A DNA stretch of 64,000 nucleotides, from assembly GCA_027494015.1 (NCBI GenBank), contig JAOSJP010000040.1, forward strand, positions 62,001 to 126,000. The letters are read 5' to 3'. Below the pieces are notes generated by a model. That model did no database searches. It was not told the origin of the DNA and saw only the letters and a list, made by a program, of their open reading frames with translations. Position numbers and translations under genes: made by a program. Of the stretch, positions 43,021-52,874 are shown in pieces (position 1 is the stretch's first letter; each line of letters begins with the position of its first letter). This stretch comes from Anaerolineae bacterium (GTDB taxonomy: Bacteria > Chloroflexota > Anaerolineae > Aggregatilineales > Aggregatilineaceae).

Positions 43021-43317
43021 ATGCCTGACGTACAAATGGATTATGACCTGATGGAAGATATGGCCCGTCTCTTCAGAGAAGGCAGCCAGCATCTGGAGGA
43101 CCTCAAGCGCGCGATGCAGAACATCGCCGGGCGGCTGGAGGATGGCGCTTTGCTCGGTCGGGGCGGTGATGCGCTGGCCCAGGCCATTCGCGGCAGCCTC
43201 AACGCGCGAATCGGGGCCTTGCAGGACAAGCTCGATGAGTTGGGGATGGATGTCTACGGCGCGCTGGTAGACCTGCGCGACGGCGACACAGAAGCGGCCA
43301 GCCGCTTCAAGGGCTAA
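43021..43317 (+). CDS. WXG100-like protein 2
   Basis: 98 residues, two predicted helices around GALLGRGGDALAQAI, where the Trp of the WxG motif is replaced by Leu. The closing LRDGDTEAASRFKG resembles protein 4 (LRDGDYSGSQRF), so proteins 2 and 4 form one subtype. AAGGAGG site ahead of the ATG. A heterodimer partner of protein 1 or 3 is likely; this is inference. Confidence 0.8.
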   Translation: MPDVQMDYDLMEDMARLFREGSQHLEDLKRAMQNIAGRLEDGALLGRGGDALAQAIRGSLNARIGALQDKLDELGMDVYGALVDLRDGDTEAASRFKG

Positions 43318-43333
43318 AGCGAGGTGAGGTGCA

Positions 43334-43657
43334 ATGTCCATTTTTAGCTGTGTTATGAGCGATGTACAGGATGTCGTCAGCCAGGTAGTGCAGCAGGCTA
43401 ACCTGGTCGAAGAAGTGGCCGGCGGTATCCGCAGCGGGTTGGGGCCGATCACCGGCGGAGCCTGGACTGGTGCGGGCGCTCGCGCCTTCACCGAGGAAGT
43501 GCAGACTCGCCTGATCCCGGAGATCATGGCGCTCATCGCGTCTATTGGAGGCTTCGGCGGCAACATCACCTCCGCGCTGAACCTTGTCCAGCAAGCCGAT
43601 AACGATGTCTTTGGCGTCGCGGGCCAGGTCACCGACATTTTCGATTCGATCTTCTAA
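43334..43657 (+). CDS. WXG100-family protein 3
   Basis: 107 residues with GGAWTGAGARAFTEEV near residue 42, the classic WxG turn, and flanking helices. Its start lies 16 bases after protein 2. Same subtype as protein 1 by its Trp turn. A GAGGTGAGGT site precedes the ATG. Confidence 0.85.
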   Translation: MSIFSCVMSDVQDVVSQVVQQANLVEEVAGGIRSGLGPITGGAWTGAGARAFTEEVQTRLIPEIMALIASIGGFGGNITSALNLVQQADNDVFGVAGQVTDIFDSIF

Positions 43658-43704
43658 TTCCGCCCCGCTATCCGGGCGCAAGTGTTTGAGCTAAGGAGGA
43701 TGAC

Positions 43705-43998
43705 ATGGCCGAAGTCTCAATGGACTATGACGCCGTACAGAAGTTGTCCGACAGTTTTCGCTCCTCCAGCGACACGATGGAGGCGGTGAGCAAGGCCCTC
43801 GAAGTGGCGATCAGCATCCTGAAAGCAAGCGCCTTCTTCGGCATGGTCGGCAACCTGGCGCTGGCCCACTACCTGGAGGGCATCAAGCCCAACGTGGATC
43901 GGCTGGCTGCGACCTGCGAAGAGCTGAGCATGGATCTCATCGGGGCGATCATCAGCCTGCGCGACGGCGATTATTCCGGCTCGCAGCGCTTCGTCTAG
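43705..43998 (+). CDS. WXG100-like protein 4
   Basis: 97 residues, helix-turn-helix of the same length, with the turn FFGMVGNLALAHYLEG lacking Trp. Its start (VSMDYDAVQKLSDSF) resembles protein 2 (VQMDYDLMEDMARLF). TAAGGAGG site ahead of the ATG. Last gene of the operon; a hairpin terminator follows at 44041. Confidence 0.8.
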   Translation: MAEVSMDYDAVQKLSDSFRSSSDTMEAVSKALEVAISILKASAFFGMVGNLALAHYLEGIKPNVDRLAATCEELSMDLIGAIISLRDGDYSGSQRFV

Positions 43999-44040
43999 CC
44001 CGCCCCTGGCGTTCCGCGCGAACGCAGACGCTCCCCCGAA

Positions 44041-44080
44041 ACAACAACACCCACCGCAGTCGCTGGTGGGTGTTTTGTTG
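44041..44080 (+). terminator. hairpin terminator after the WXG100 operon
   Basis: ACAACAACACCCACC pairs with GGTGGGTGTTTTGTTG; the stem is about 13 bases with an 8-9 base loop and T-rich 3' arm. It lies between converging operons and may act in both directions. Confidence 0.82.
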
Positions 44081-44156
44081 GGCGGGGATGGGGTCCACTT
44101 CATGCTGGCGAAATGCCCCCGCCTGACAGGCCTTGCACGCACCCGTCTGGCCGCGC

Positions 44157-45122
44157 TCAGCCCGCGCCGAGCACCTCGCGGTTGCGCACGTTGTCATAGC
44201 GCCCCTCCAGCAGGGCCTTGCGCACCGCGTCGGCGGCCTCCACGCCCACCTGACTCTGCGCCTCGTGCGTGCTGGCTCCCAGGTGCGGCGTGTGGATCAC
44301 ATTGGGCAGGCCGATCAGCGGATGATCGGGCGCGGGCGGCTCCGGGTCGTAGACATCCACCGCCGCGCCGGCCACCTTACCGCTGCGCAGCGCCTCGGCC
44401 AGGTCGGCGCTGTTGATGAGCGCCCCGCGCGCCGTGTTGATGATCAGCACGCCGTCTTTCATGCGGGCGATGGTCTCGCGGTTGATTATCTCGCGCGTCT
44501 CGTCGGTGACGATCAGGTGCAACGACAGGACGTCCGCCTCGGCCAGCACCTGGTTCAGATCGGGGATCATCACCAGGCGGCGGGCCAGACGCTCTGGCAC
44601 GAAGGGATCGTAGGGGAGCGCAGCCATGCCCAGGGCTTTGGCCCGCTCGGCGACGGCGTGCCCGACGCGCCCATAGCCGATGACGCCCAGTGTCTTGCCG
44701 GCAAGCTGCGTGCCGACGAATTTGTTCCGCTCCCAGTGGCCCTCGCGCAGCGAGCGGTCGGCCTGGGGGATGTGGCGGGCCAGGGCCAGCATCAGGGCGA
44801 TGGCGTGCTCGGCAGTCGAGACAGTGTTGGCTTCGGGCGTGTTCATAACCACGACGCCGCGTGCCGTGCAGGCGTCCAGGTCAATGGTGTCCACGCCCAC
44901 GCCGGCGCGCACCACGACTCGCAGGCGATTGGCGTGTTCCAGCAGGGCGGCATCCACGCGCGTGTCGCTGCGCACGATCAGCGCGTGCGCCTCCGGGATG
45001 CGCTCCAGCGTCTGCTCGCGGGTCATCTTGCCCGGCGCATGGACTTCAAACTCGGTCACCGAATGGAGTGCGTCCAGCCCCGCCTGGTTGAGCGTATCCG
45101 GCACAAGCACCAGGTAGCGCAT
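44157..45122 (-). CDS. serA: phosphoglycerate dehydrogenase-like D-2-hydroxyacid dehydrogenase
   Basis: 321 residues. The Rossmann NAD motif is VIGYGRVGHAVAERAKALG near residue 146; INTARGALIN and DVYDPEPPAPDHPL follow, and HTPHLGAST carries the catalytic His. No ACT regulatory domain is present, so it is the short form. The partner aminotransferase gene starts only a few bases upstream and the pair fits the first two steps of serine formation from 3-phosphoglycerate. The ATG at 45122 follows GGAGCGTGAGACG; an upstream 24-codon extension is unlikely. Other D-2-hydroxyacid substrates cannot be excluded. Confidence 0.85.
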   Translation of the reverse strand: MRYLVLVPDTLNQAGLDALHSVTEFEVHAPGKMTREQTLERIPEAHALIVRSDTRVDAALLEHANRLRVVVRAGVGVDTIDLDACTARGVVVMNTPEANTVSTAEHAIALMLALARHIPQADRSLREGHWERNKFVGTQLAGKTLGVIGYGRVGHAVAERAKALGMAALPYDPFVPERLARRLVMIPDLNQVLAEADVLSLHLIVTDETREIINRETIARMKDGVLIINTARGALINSADLAEALRSGKVAGAAVDVYDPEPPAPDHPLIGLPNVIHTPHLGASTHEAQSQVGVEAADAVRKALLEGRYDNVRNREVLGAG

Positions 45123-45126
45123 CGTC

Positions 45127-46224
45127 TCACGCTCCTTTCGCCAGGAACTCGTCCATCGCCGCGAACAGAGCTTCCAGATGCTCCGGCTGCGCATCGCCCA
45201 TGTGCGCGATGCGCAGCGTCTTGCCCTTCAGCTTGCCGTAGCCGTTGGAGATGGCCATGCCCCGCTCGCGCAGGAAGGCGTTGAGCGCGCCGATGTCAAT
45301 CCCGCGCGTGTTGGCCAGGGTGCTCACCGTCGGCGAGTGGTAGCCCTCCTCCGAGAAGGGGGCGAATCCGGCCCCGCGCGCCCAGGCGCGGGTCATGGCG
45401 GCCATGCGCTCGTGGCGGGCGAAGCGCGCCTCCAGCCCTTCGGCCAGCATATCGTCAAGCTGCTGGTCGGCGGCGTACATCAGCGAGATAGGGGGCGTGG
45501 CCGGGGTGTTGTTCTTCTGATGGTGTCGGTCAATCTCCAGCACGTCGAAGTAGTAGCCGCGATTCGCTACCTGGCGCGCCCGTTCCAGCACGGCGGGCGA
45601 CACGGCGGCGAAAGCCATGCCCGGCGGCAGGGCGAACGCCTTCTGCGTGCTGGTCAGGCACACGTCAATGCCCCAACCGTCCACGTCCACTTTCGCCCCG
45701 GCGTAGATGCTCACCACGTCCACCAGAAAGAGCGTGTCCGGGTAGTCGCGCAGCACTTCAGCGTAGTCCTCGACCGGGTTGCGCACGCCGGTGCTCGTCT
45801 CGTTCATCACGCAAGCCACCGCGTCATACGCCTGGCCGCGCAGGGCGTCGGCGAGCTGCTCTGGCTTGACCGCCTGGCCCCACTCGACGGCGATCACGTC
45901 TACCTGCTTGCCGTTGAGCTGGCTGACTTCGGCCCAGCGCTCGCTGAAGGCCCCGCAGACCAGATGCAGCACGCGCGCCTCGTCGCGCACCGCACAGCGC
46001 GAGGCGGATTCCCACACACCCGTGCCCGACGAGGTGTAGAGGTAGACCGGGTGCCGGGTGAAGAACGTCTGTTGCAGCTTGGGCTGCATCCGCGCGTAGA
46101 GCGCCGCGAACTCACCCGAACGATGCCCGATCATCCAACCGGCCTGGGCGTCCAGTATCTCCTCGCGGACTTCGACGGGGCCGGGAATGAACAGGCGGAC
46201 GTGTTGTGCGCTTCGTAGAGCCAC
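45127..46224 (-). CDS. class V aminotransferase (serine-glyoxylate/phosphoserine-type)
   Basis: 365 residues of the alanine-glyoxylate/serine-pyruvate aminotransferase family (LFIPGPVEVREEIL start, YLYTSSGTGVWESA near residue 62). The PLP lysine is in TSTQKAFALPPG near residue 190. Beside serA, it is the likely second enzyme of serine synthesis or of serine-glyoxylate exchange. The GTG start at 46224 follows AGGAGGAATGCCCC. The stop lies four bases before the serA start, consistent with coupling. Confidence 0.84.
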   Translation of the reverse strand: MALRSAQHVRLFIPGPVEVREEILDAQAGWMIGHRSGEFAALYARMQPKLQQTFFTRHPVYLYTSSGTGVWESASRCAVRDEARVLHLVCGAFSERWAEVSQLNGKQVDVIAVEWGQAVKPEQLADALRGQAYDAVACVMNETSTGVRNPVEDYAEVLRDYPDTLFLVDVVSIYAGAKVDVDGWGIDVCLTSTQKAFALPPGMAFAAVSPAVLERARQVANRGYYFDVLEIDRHHQKNNTPATPPISLMYAADQQLDDMLAEGLEARFARHERMAAMTRAWARGAGFAPFSEEGYHSPTVSTLANTRGIDIGALNAFLRERGMAISNGYGKLKGKTLRIAHMGDAQPEHLEALFAAMDEFLAKGA

Positions 46225-46270
46225 GGGGCATTCCTCCTTAGTATGTTATATGCCTTGCGGGATGGAGATC

Positions 46271-46336
46271 GTGAGTCAGGAGTCGGGAGTCGTGAGGATA
46301 TACCACCGTGCGCATGACTCCCGACTCCTGACTCAC
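46271..46336 (-). promoter_or_regulatory. 21-bp perfect hairpin between the isomerase and aminotransferase genes
   Basis: GTGAGTCAGGAGTCGGGAGT plus one base is exactly complementary to the stretch 24 bases downstream. The element is read in the minus-strand transcript just before the aminotransferase start. It has no T-run. It may be a relict small mobile element or an attenuation hairpin. Confidence 0.6.
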
Positions 46337-46378
46337 AACTGCTTGCTGCAACCTTGAGCGGGCTTCTCGACTTCTCCC

Positions 46379-47461
46379 TCACGTTCGCGCGGCGAGCAAG
46401 TCCTTAAGCTCTATGATCGGCGCGATCTCCGTCGGGTCGGCCCCGTAGGCCATCGCCGCGTAATAGCTCACGTAGTCGCCGTACTGGATGGCGTGGCACA
46501 TCTGAGCCAGCGCGCTCTGCCCCTGGGGGCGGAACGTGTCGGTCATGATGCCGTTCTGCAGGCAAAGCTGCGCGGTAAGCTCGTGGCGCAGGGCTACGCG
46601 CGGGTGATCGTGCTGGCGCGAGGTGATGAAGATGGTCACGAAGTCTATCACGTGCTCAACAGGGAAGCCGATGCCGGCGATGGTGTTATGGTTGCCCTCT
46701 GGCATGGCCTCGAACTCGGCCCACGCTTTGGCATTCTCGTTCATCTGGCACTTCCAGCGCCGCGCGACCGGCTCGAACAGCCCGCCGCCGAAAAAGACCG
46801 GGATGCGCCCGATCAACTGGCCGGCGCCACGCTTGGCCTGGTTCTGCGGGACGGGGCTGCTGGCCGTGTAGCGCGAAACGTGCTCGCGCAGCACGGCAAT
46901 CGCTTCCCGCACGTCGGAGTCCAGCGTGGTCATCAGGCCCAGCCGGTGAGCCAGCCCCAGCAGCAGCCCCCAGCTCCAGCCGAGCGCGGCGCGCGGCTGG
47001 CTGGCGTAGGCGATACGCCACAGCGGGTAGCCGTGTGCGGCTGCGTGAGCGGCAAGCTGCCCGCCGGCGGTGACGGCCAGCAGTCTCGCACCCCGCCCCA
47101 GGGCCTGCCCGGCGGCGGCCAGCGTCTCTTCGGTGTTGCCAGAGAAGCTGCTGGCGATGACCAGCGTCTCCGACCCCTGGGCGTAGGCGGGCAGGTCATA
47201 GCCGCGCACAACAGCCCAGGGAACGGCGGACGAAGCGGCGATCAGCGCGCCGGTCAGGTCGCCGCCGATGGCCGAGCCGCCCATGCCGGCCAGCACGATC
47301 TGGCGCGGGCTGTGGTGCGTGTTGGGCAGAGGCATGGTCTGGGCGGCGGCCCAGGCCGCGGCAAGCTGGTCTGGGAAGGCGTCAATGTGGGCCAACATGT
47401 GTTCGCGGTCCAGCGCGGCGAAGCGGGCTTGATCGTCGAGATCGAGATTGAAGAAACTCAT
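46379..47461 (-). CDS. bifunctional phosphoglucose/phosphomannose isomerase
   Basis: 360 residues. Two SIS sugar-phosphate-binding halves are visible: IVLAGMGGSAIGGDLTGAL near residue 53 and LVIASSFSGNTEETLAAAGQ near 95, and a second half with PVFFGGGLFEPVARRWKCQMNEN. The catalytic Glu and His are in EFEAMPEGNHNTI near 265. It interconverts glucose-6-P or mannose-6-P and fructose-6-P. The ATG at 47461 is preferred to a start 16 codons earlier that lacks conserved sequence. First gene of the three-gene minus-strand group. Confidence 0.9.
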   Translation of the reverse strand: MSFFNLDLDDQARFAALDREHMLAHIDAFPDQLAAAWAAAQTMPLPNTHHSPRQIVLAGMGGSAIGGDLTGALIAASSAVPWAVVRGYDLPAYAQGSETLVIASSFSGNTEETLAAAGQALGRGARLLAVTAGGQLAAHAAAHGYPLWRIAYASQPRAALGWSWGLLLGLAHRLGLMTTLDSDVREAIAVLREHVSRYTASSPVPQNQAKRGAGQLIGRIPVFFGGGLFEPVARRWKCQMNENAKAWAEFEAMPEGNHNTIAGIGFPVEHVIDFVTIFITSRQHDHPRVALRHELTAQLCLQNGIMTDTFRPQGQSALAQMCHAIQYGDYVSYYAAMAYGADPTEIAPIIELKDLLAART

Positions 47462-47610
47462 TGTAGCTCTTGCTCCAACAGGTGAACGGGGCAGTGCCAG
47501 AGCAGACATCTGGCAGGCGCCGCGAGCGAACGCGCCCCATCGTACCGCATTCTGAAGGATTGTCCCATGTATGTTTTCGACCGGGGTGTGAGCAAAGGTT
47601 GACGGTGACT

Positions 47611-48085
47611 CACCGGGCGCAGGGTACTGGCCTCACCCCTAGTCCCGCTGCGCTCGGCTGGATGCCGCAGGCCCCCATCCCCAGCCCCTTCCCCCAGCAA
47701 AGCCAGGGGAAGGGGCGAGCGGCTCGCCAGATCGTCCCCCCTCTAGCTTCGCTGGAGGGGGGATTGAGGGGGGAGGCGTTCAGCGAGCATCCCCGAGCTT
47801 CCCCTGGCGATAGGTTGTTCGTGGACGCTGGGGGACGTGTTGATAGCGACTCGCCGGGCGCAGGGGCATTGACCTCACCCCTAGTCCCACTGCGCTCGGC
47901 TGGATGCCGCAGGCCCCCATCCCCCAGCCCCTTCTCCCAGCAAAGCCAGGGGAAGGGGCGAGCGGCTCGCCAGATCGTCCCCCCTCTAGCTTCGCTGGAG
48001 GGGGGATTGAGGGGGGAGGCGTTCAGCGAGCATCCCCGAACTTCCCCTGGCGATAGGTTGTTCGTGGACGCTGGGGGACGTGTTG
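47611..48085. repeat. tandem element C copies 2 and 3 (243-bp period)
   Basis: TAGGTTGTTCGTGGACGCTG occurs at 47811 and 48054, and the whole preceding block, from ACTCRCCGGGCGCAGG through CCCCATCCC, CTCTAGCTTCGCTGGAGG and the ending, is duplicated in direct orientation. Copies differ by a few bases. It occupies most of the 47462-48160 gap. Very similar to element C at 18044. No gene. Confidence 0.8.
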
Positions 48086-48160
48086 ACAGCGACTCGCCGG
48101 GCGCAGCGGGGCTGTGCCCCTACCTGACAGGTCTTGCCCGCGCCGCACGCGGAATCAGCC

Positions 48161-48189
48161 TTGACAGCCCCCTGGCCTGGTGCTAAGAT
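48161..48189 (+). promoter_or_regulatory. rpsL: promoter of the str operon
   Basis: TTGACA at 48161 and TAAGAT at 48184 with a 17-base spacer form a near-consensus sigma-70 promoter. It lies about 230 bases upstream of rpsL, leaving a long leader that may hold control signals. Confidence 0.8.
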
Positions 48190-48416
48190 TCGCACGCTCT
48201 ATTCTCAGGCGGCGCCAACCCTGTCGCGTGGCAGGGCAATGGCGACCGAATTGGATGAGTTCTCGACCGTGAGGCCACCCGTGCCGCTAGTTTGGATGGC
48301 CTCACGGTCTGCCAGCGAGCGGGCGTGCAGTTGAACGCCCGTTGTCGCGCCTTAATAGCAGCGAGGAAGCCAGGGGAACAGCCGGTTGACGCCCTGGCCT
48401 AGAGATGGAGGCAGGT

Positions 48417-48851
48417 ATGCCGACAATCAACCAACTTGTCCGCAAGGGCCGCCAGCCAAAGCGCAAGAAGAGCAAGGCCCCGGCGCTGCAATACACGTTC
48501 AACTCGTTTTCGCAGCGACGCACGCGCCAGCCCAAAGGCTCTCCGCAGAAGCGTGGCGTCTGCACCCAGGTCAAGACTATGACCCCCAAGAAGCCGAACT
48601 CGGCGTTGCGCAAGGTTGCCCGTGTGCGCCTGAGCAACCAGATCGAGGTGACGGCCTATATTCCCGGTGAGGGCCACAGCCTGCAGGAGCACAGCGTGGT
48701 GCTCGTGCGCGGGGGTCGTGTGAAAGACCTGCCCGGCGTGCGCTATCATATTGTGCGCGGCACGCTGGACGCAGAAGGCGTGGCCAAGCGCGAGCAGGGG
48801 CGCAGCAAGTACGGCGCCAAGCGGCCTAAGGCAGCCAAGGCCAAGAAATAG
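48417..48851 (+). CDS. rpsL: 30S ribosomal protein S12
   Basis: 144 residues; starts [20 protein letters not shown], and [15 protein letters not shown] and [18 protein letters not shown] are typical. This protein of the decoding centre is the classical streptomycin target. First gene of the str operon; ATG after GGAGGCAGGT. Confidence 0.97.
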   Translation: MPTINQLVRKGRQPKRKKSKAPALQYTFNSFSQRRTRQPKGSPQKRGVCTQVKTMTPKKPNSALRKVARVRLSNQIEVTAYIPGEGHSLQEHSVVLVRGGRVKDLPGVRYHIVRGTLDAEGVAKREQGRSKYGAKRPKAAKAKK

Positions 48852-48873
48852 GCTTCTTCTGGAGAGATAGACA

Positions 48874-49344
48874 ATGGCTAGACGGTACAAGCCCCCTAAG
48901 CGGCGGATCGAACCGGACGTTAAGTACAACAACGTCCACGTCGCCATGTTCGTCAACCGCATGATGCATGGCGGCAAGAAGAGCACTGCCCAGCGCGTGC
49001 TGTACGACGCCCTGGAGATGGTTGAGCAGCGCGCCAAGCGCGACCCGGTAGAGGTCTTTGAGCAGGCGCTGCGCAACGTGACCCCGGTCCTGGAGGTCAA
49101 GCCGCGCCGTGTGGGTGGCTCGACCTATCAAGTGCCCGTCGAAGTGGAGCCGTCGCGCGCCCTTTCGCTGGCGATGCGCTGGCTGCTGGCCGCAGCGCGC
49201 GGGCGCGGTGGGCACAGCATGTCCGAAAAGCTCGCCGCCGAACTGATGGATGCGGCCAGCGATCAGGGCAACGCCATCAAGAAGAAGCAGGATACGCACC
49301 GCATGGCCGAGGCCAACCGGGCGTTCGCGCACTACCGCTGGTAG
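48874..49344 (+). CDS. rpsG: 30S ribosomal protein S7
   Basis: 156 residues; [20 protein letters not shown] start and [16 protein letters not shown]. It binds the 3' major domain of 16S rRNA and nucleates head assembly. It follows rpsL at 22 bases, a normal str operon order. Confidence 0.97.
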   Translation: MARRYKPPKRRIEPDVKYNNVHVAMFVNRMMHGGKKSTAQRVLYDALEMVEQRAKRDPVEVFEQALRNVTPVLEVKPRRVGGSTYQVPVEVEPSRALSLAMRWLLAAARGRGGHSMSEKLAAELMDAASDQGNAIKKKQDTHRMAEANRAFAHYRW

Positions 49345-49377
49345 TGCCGGGTATATAGGAAAGCATCGTCACTCGTC

Positions 49378-51480
49378 ATGGCTAAGAAAGCCGCCGCTAC
49401 CGAGCATGCCCTGGACCTGAATCGGGTCCGCAATATCGGCATCATCGCCCATATTGACGCTGGCAAGACAACCACCACCGAGCGTGTGTTGTACTTCGCC
49501 GGGCGCATTCATCGTATGGGCGAGGTGCACGATGGCGCGGCGACTACCGATTATATGGACCAGGAGAAGGAGCGCGGCATCACCATCACCGCTGCTGCGG
49601 TGACGGCTTTCTGGAACAACCACCAGATCAATATCATTGACACGCCAGGGCACGTGGACTTCACCGCAGAAGTCCAGCGCAGCCTGCGCGTGTTGGATGG
49701 CGGCATTGTCGTCTTCGACGGCGTGGCGGGTGTCGAGCCGCAGTCGGAGACAGTCTGGCGGCAGGCCAACGAGTACGGCGTCCCCCGAATCTGTTTCATC
49801 AACAAAATGGATCGCGTTGGGGCAGATTTCCGCCGCTGCGTGACGATGATCACCAATCGTCTGAAGGCCAATCCGGTGCCCATCCAGATGCCGTATGGCG
49901 AGGGACTGGAGTTCGCCGGGATCATTGACCTGCTGGCCATGGAAATGGTCACCTACGGCGACAGCCTGGGCACAGCGATTGAGCGCGTGGCCATCCCCGC
50001 TGACGCGCGCGAGCGCGCCGAAGCAGCCCGCACGGCCATGATCGAGCAGATCGTCGAGCACGACGAGGCGCTCACCGACAAGTATCTGAGCGAAGAGCCG
50101 ATCAGCAATGAAGAGCTGGTCCGCGCCCTGCGCGCATCCACCATCGCCGGACAGACTCACCCTGTGCTGTGCGGGTCTTCGCTGCGCAACAAGGGTGTGC
50201 AGCTTCTGCTCGACGCGGTGGTGGACTACCTGCCCTCCCCGCTGGACATCCCGCCGATCCAGGGCACTAGCCCGAAGACTGGCGCGACCGAGGAGCGGCA
50301 CTCAACGGATGATGAGCCGCTGGCGGCGCTCGTCTTCAAGATCGTCACCGATCCCTTCGTCGGGCGGCTGGCTTTCTTCCGCGTCTACTCCGGCGTGATC
50401 CACGCCGGCTCGATGGTGCTGAACACGTCGAAGGATCGCAAAGAGCGCATCGGGCGCGTCGTGCGCATGTTCGCCGACCGCCGCGAGGATGTGGCAGAAG
50501 TGCACGCGGGCGACATCGCGGCCACGCTGGGCCTGAAGGACACCTTCACCGGCGAGACACTGGCCGAGCAGAGCCGTCCCATCGTGCTGGAAGAGATTCA
50601 CTTCCCAGAGCCGGTCATTTCGGTGGCGATCGAGCCGAAGACCAAGGCCGATCAGGACAAGATGGGCATTGCGCTGGCCAAGCTGGCCGAAGAAGACCCG
50701 ACATTCGTCGTCCGGGTCAATGATCAGACTGGTCAGACCCTCATCTCCGGCATGGGCGAGCTACACCTGGAAGTGCTGGTCGAGCGCCTGTTCCGTGAAT
50801 TCAGCGTGGATGCGCGCGTGGGCAAGCCGCGCGTCTCGTACCGCGAGACGATCCTGCAGCGCGCGCGCGGCGAAGGCCGCTTTGTCCGCCAGACGGGCGG
50901 CAGCGGGCAGTATGGGCACGCGGTGATCGAAGTCGAGCCGCTGCCCGCAGACGCGCCCGAAGACGTGGTCATTGAGAACAAGGTCGTGGGTGGCGCGATC
51001 CCCAAGGAATTCATCAAGTCCATCGAGAGCGGCATTCGTGAGGCGGCGCAGAGCGGCGTCATCGCCGGGTTCCCGGTCGTGCGCTTCAAAGCGGCCATTG
51101 TGGATGGCTCCTACCACGAAGTGGACTCATCCGACCTGGCCTTCAAGATCGCCGGCTCGATGGCCCTCAAAGACGCTGTGCAACGTGCGCGCGGCATCCT
51201 CATGGAGCCGTACATGCGCGTGGATGTGGTCGTGCCCGAAGAGTACGCCGGCGATGTGCTGGGCGACCTGTCGGGCCGCCGCGCCAACATCAGCGGCGTT
51301 GAGACTCGGGGCGACGGCCTGTCGTCCATCGAGACCGAAGCTCCTCTGGGCGAGATGTTCGGCTACGCGACCAACCTGCGCAATAGCTCGCAGGGGCGCG
51401 GCAGCTTTACGATGGAGTTCGAAAAGTACGTGCCTGTGCCTGACTCCCTGATGGAAGCGATCATCCGGGGCGGGCATTAA
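49378..51480 (+). CDS. fusA: elongation factor G
   Basis: 700 residues; GTPase motifs [15 protein letters not shown] (G1), DTPGHVDF (G3) and [10 protein letters not shown] (G4), then domains II-V with GEQ-like [11 protein letters not shown] in domain IV. It translocates tRNA-mRNA on the ribosome. ATG 49378 lacks a strong Shine-Dalgarno. Confidence 0.97.
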   Translation: MAKKAAATEHALDLNRVRNIGIIAHIDAGKTTTTERVLYFAGRIHRMGEVHDGAATTDYMDQEKERGITITAAAVTAFWNNHQINIIDTPGHVDFTAEVQRSLRVLDGGIVVFDGVAGVEPQSETVWRQANEYGVPRICFINKMDRVGADFRRCVTMITNRLKANPVPIQMPYGEGLEFAGIIDLLAMEMVTYGDSLGTAIERVAIPADARERAEAARTAMIEQIVEHDEALTDKYLSEEPISNEELVRALRASTIAGQTHPVLCGSSLRNKGVQLLLDAVVDYLPSPLDIPPIQGTSPKTGATEERHSTDDEPLAALVFKIVTDPFVGRLAFFRVYSGVIHAGSMVLNTSKDRKERIGRVVRMFADRREDVAEVHAGDIAATLGLKDTFTGETLAEQSRPIVLEEIHFPEPVISVAIEPKTKADQDKMGIALAKLAEEDPTFVVRVNDQTGQTLISGMGELHLEVLVERLFREFSVDARVGKPRVSYRETILQRARGEGRFVRQTGGSGQYGHAVIEVEPLPADAPEDVVIENKVVGGAIPKEFIKSIESGIREAAQSGVIAGFPVVRFKAAIVDGSYHEVDSSDLAFKIAGSMALKDAVQRARGILMEPYMRVDVVVPEEYAGDVLGDLSGRRANISGVETRGDGLSSIETEAPLGEMFGYATNLRNSSQGRGSFTMEFEKYVPVPDSLMEAIIRGGH

Positions 51481-51554
51481 GCGCCCGGCGTGGCCCAGGC
51501 AATAGCGATCGTTTGGCCTGACAAGGCGAGAATACACGGCTAGCAGGAGGTATC

Positions 51555-52754
51555 ATGGGCAAGGGGAAATTTGAGCGGACGAAGCCCCATGTGAACGTGG
51601 GGACGATCGGCCACATTGATCACGGGAAGACGACGCTGACGGCGGCGATCACCAAGACGCTGGCTTTGAAGGGGTGGGCGGACTTTCGGGCGTTCGATTC
51701 GATTGACAACGCGCCGGAGGAGAAGACGCGGGGGATCACGATAGCCATTTCGCACGTGGAGTATCAGACGGCGAAGCGGCATTACGCGCATGTGGACTGC
51801 CCTGGGCACCGGGACTACATCAAGAACATGATCACGGGTGCGGCGCAGATGGACGGGGCGATTCTGGTGGTGGCGGCGCCGGACGGGCCGATGCCGCAGA
51901 CGCGGGAGCACGTGTTGTTGGCGCGGCAGGTGGAAGTGCCGGCGATGGTGGTATTCCTCAACAAAGTGGACATGATGGACGATGAGGAGCTGCTGGAGCT
52001 GGTGGAGTTGGAGTTGAGCGAGCTATTGGAGAGCTACGAGTTTCCGGCGGACACGCCGATGATACGGGGGAGTGCGCTGAAGGCGTTGGAGTGCACGAGC
52101 ACGGATCCGAGCGCGGCGGAGTACGAGTGCATCTGGAAGCTGATGGACACGGTGGACAGCTACATCCCGACGCCGGTGCGCGACTTTGACAAGCCGTTCA
52201 TGATGGCGGTGGAGGACGTGTTCAGCATCAAGGGGCGGGGGACGGTGGTGACGGGGCGGGTGGAGCGAGGGGTGCTGAAGAAGGGGGAAGAGGTCGAGAT
52301 TATCGGTCTGCGCGACGAGAGCATGAAGACGGTGGTGACGGGGATTGAGATGTTCCACCAGGAGTTGGATCAGGCGCAGGCGGGGGACAACGCGGGCATC
52401 TTGCTGCGGGGGATCACGCGCGAGGAAGTGGAGCGGGGGATGGTGCTGGCCAAGCCGGGGAGCATCACGCCGCACACGCGGTTCATGAGCGAGGTGTACG
52501 TGCTGCGCAAGGACGAGGGTGGGCGGCACAAGGCGTTTTTCACGGGGTATCGTCCGCAGTTTTACATTCGGACGATGGACGTGACGGGGAACATCACGCT
52601 GCCGGAGGGGGTGGAGATGGTGATGCCGGGCGACAGCGTGAACCTGATGGTGGAGTTGATCACGCCGGTGGCGCTGGAGCGCGGCTCGCACTTTGCCATC
52701 CGCGAAGGGGGCCTGACCGTCGGCGCAGGTGTCATCACCGAGATTCTCGACTGA
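51555..52754 (+). CDS. tuf: elongation factor Tu
   Basis: 399 residues with [14 protein letters not shown] (G1), [13 protein letters not shown] (G3) and NKVDMMDD (G4), and all three domains. It delivers aminoacyl-tRNA. Codon use is strikingly different from neighbours: CGG and GGG dominate from the start to near 52670, then CGC/GGC usage returns in the final 28 codons. This suggests conversion from another tuf copy or from another source. The stop is intact. Confidence 0.97.
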   Translation: MGKGKFERTKPHVNVGTIGHIDHGKTTLTAAITKTLALKGWADFRAFDSIDNAPEEKTRGITIAISHVEYQTAKRHYAHVDCPGHRDYIKNMITGAAQMDGAILVVAAPDGPMPQTREHVLLARQVEVPAMVVFLNKVDMMDDEELLELVELELSELLESYEFPADTPMIRGSALKALECTSTDPSAAEYECIWKLMDTVDSYIPTPVRDFDKPFMMAVEDVFSIKGRGTVVTGRVERGVLKKGEEVEIIGLRDESMKTVVTGIEMFHQELDQAQAGDNAGILLRGITREEVERGMVLAKPGSITPHTRFMSEVYVLRKDEGGRHKAFFTGYRPQFYIRTMDVTGNITLPEGVEMVMPGDSVNLMVELITPVALERGSHFAIREGGLTVGAGVITEILD

Positions 52755-52772
52755 GCGAGTGATTGTCTGTGT

Positions 52773-52833
52773 GGAGACTGGCAAGTTGCACTGCGCAGGG
52801 CATGATACCAGACAGTGGTCTCTGCCAGTCTCC
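52773..52833 (+). promoter_or_regulatory. 11-bp hairpin between tuf and rpsJ
   Basis: GGAGACTGGCA pairs perfectly with TGCCAGTCTCC over a 39-base loop. It has no T-run. It separates the str and S10 parts of the superoperon and may tune read-through. Confidence 0.5.
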
Positions 52834-52874
52834 CCCAGTTGACTTCTAACAGGTAGGAAGTCTGAGGAAACCCT

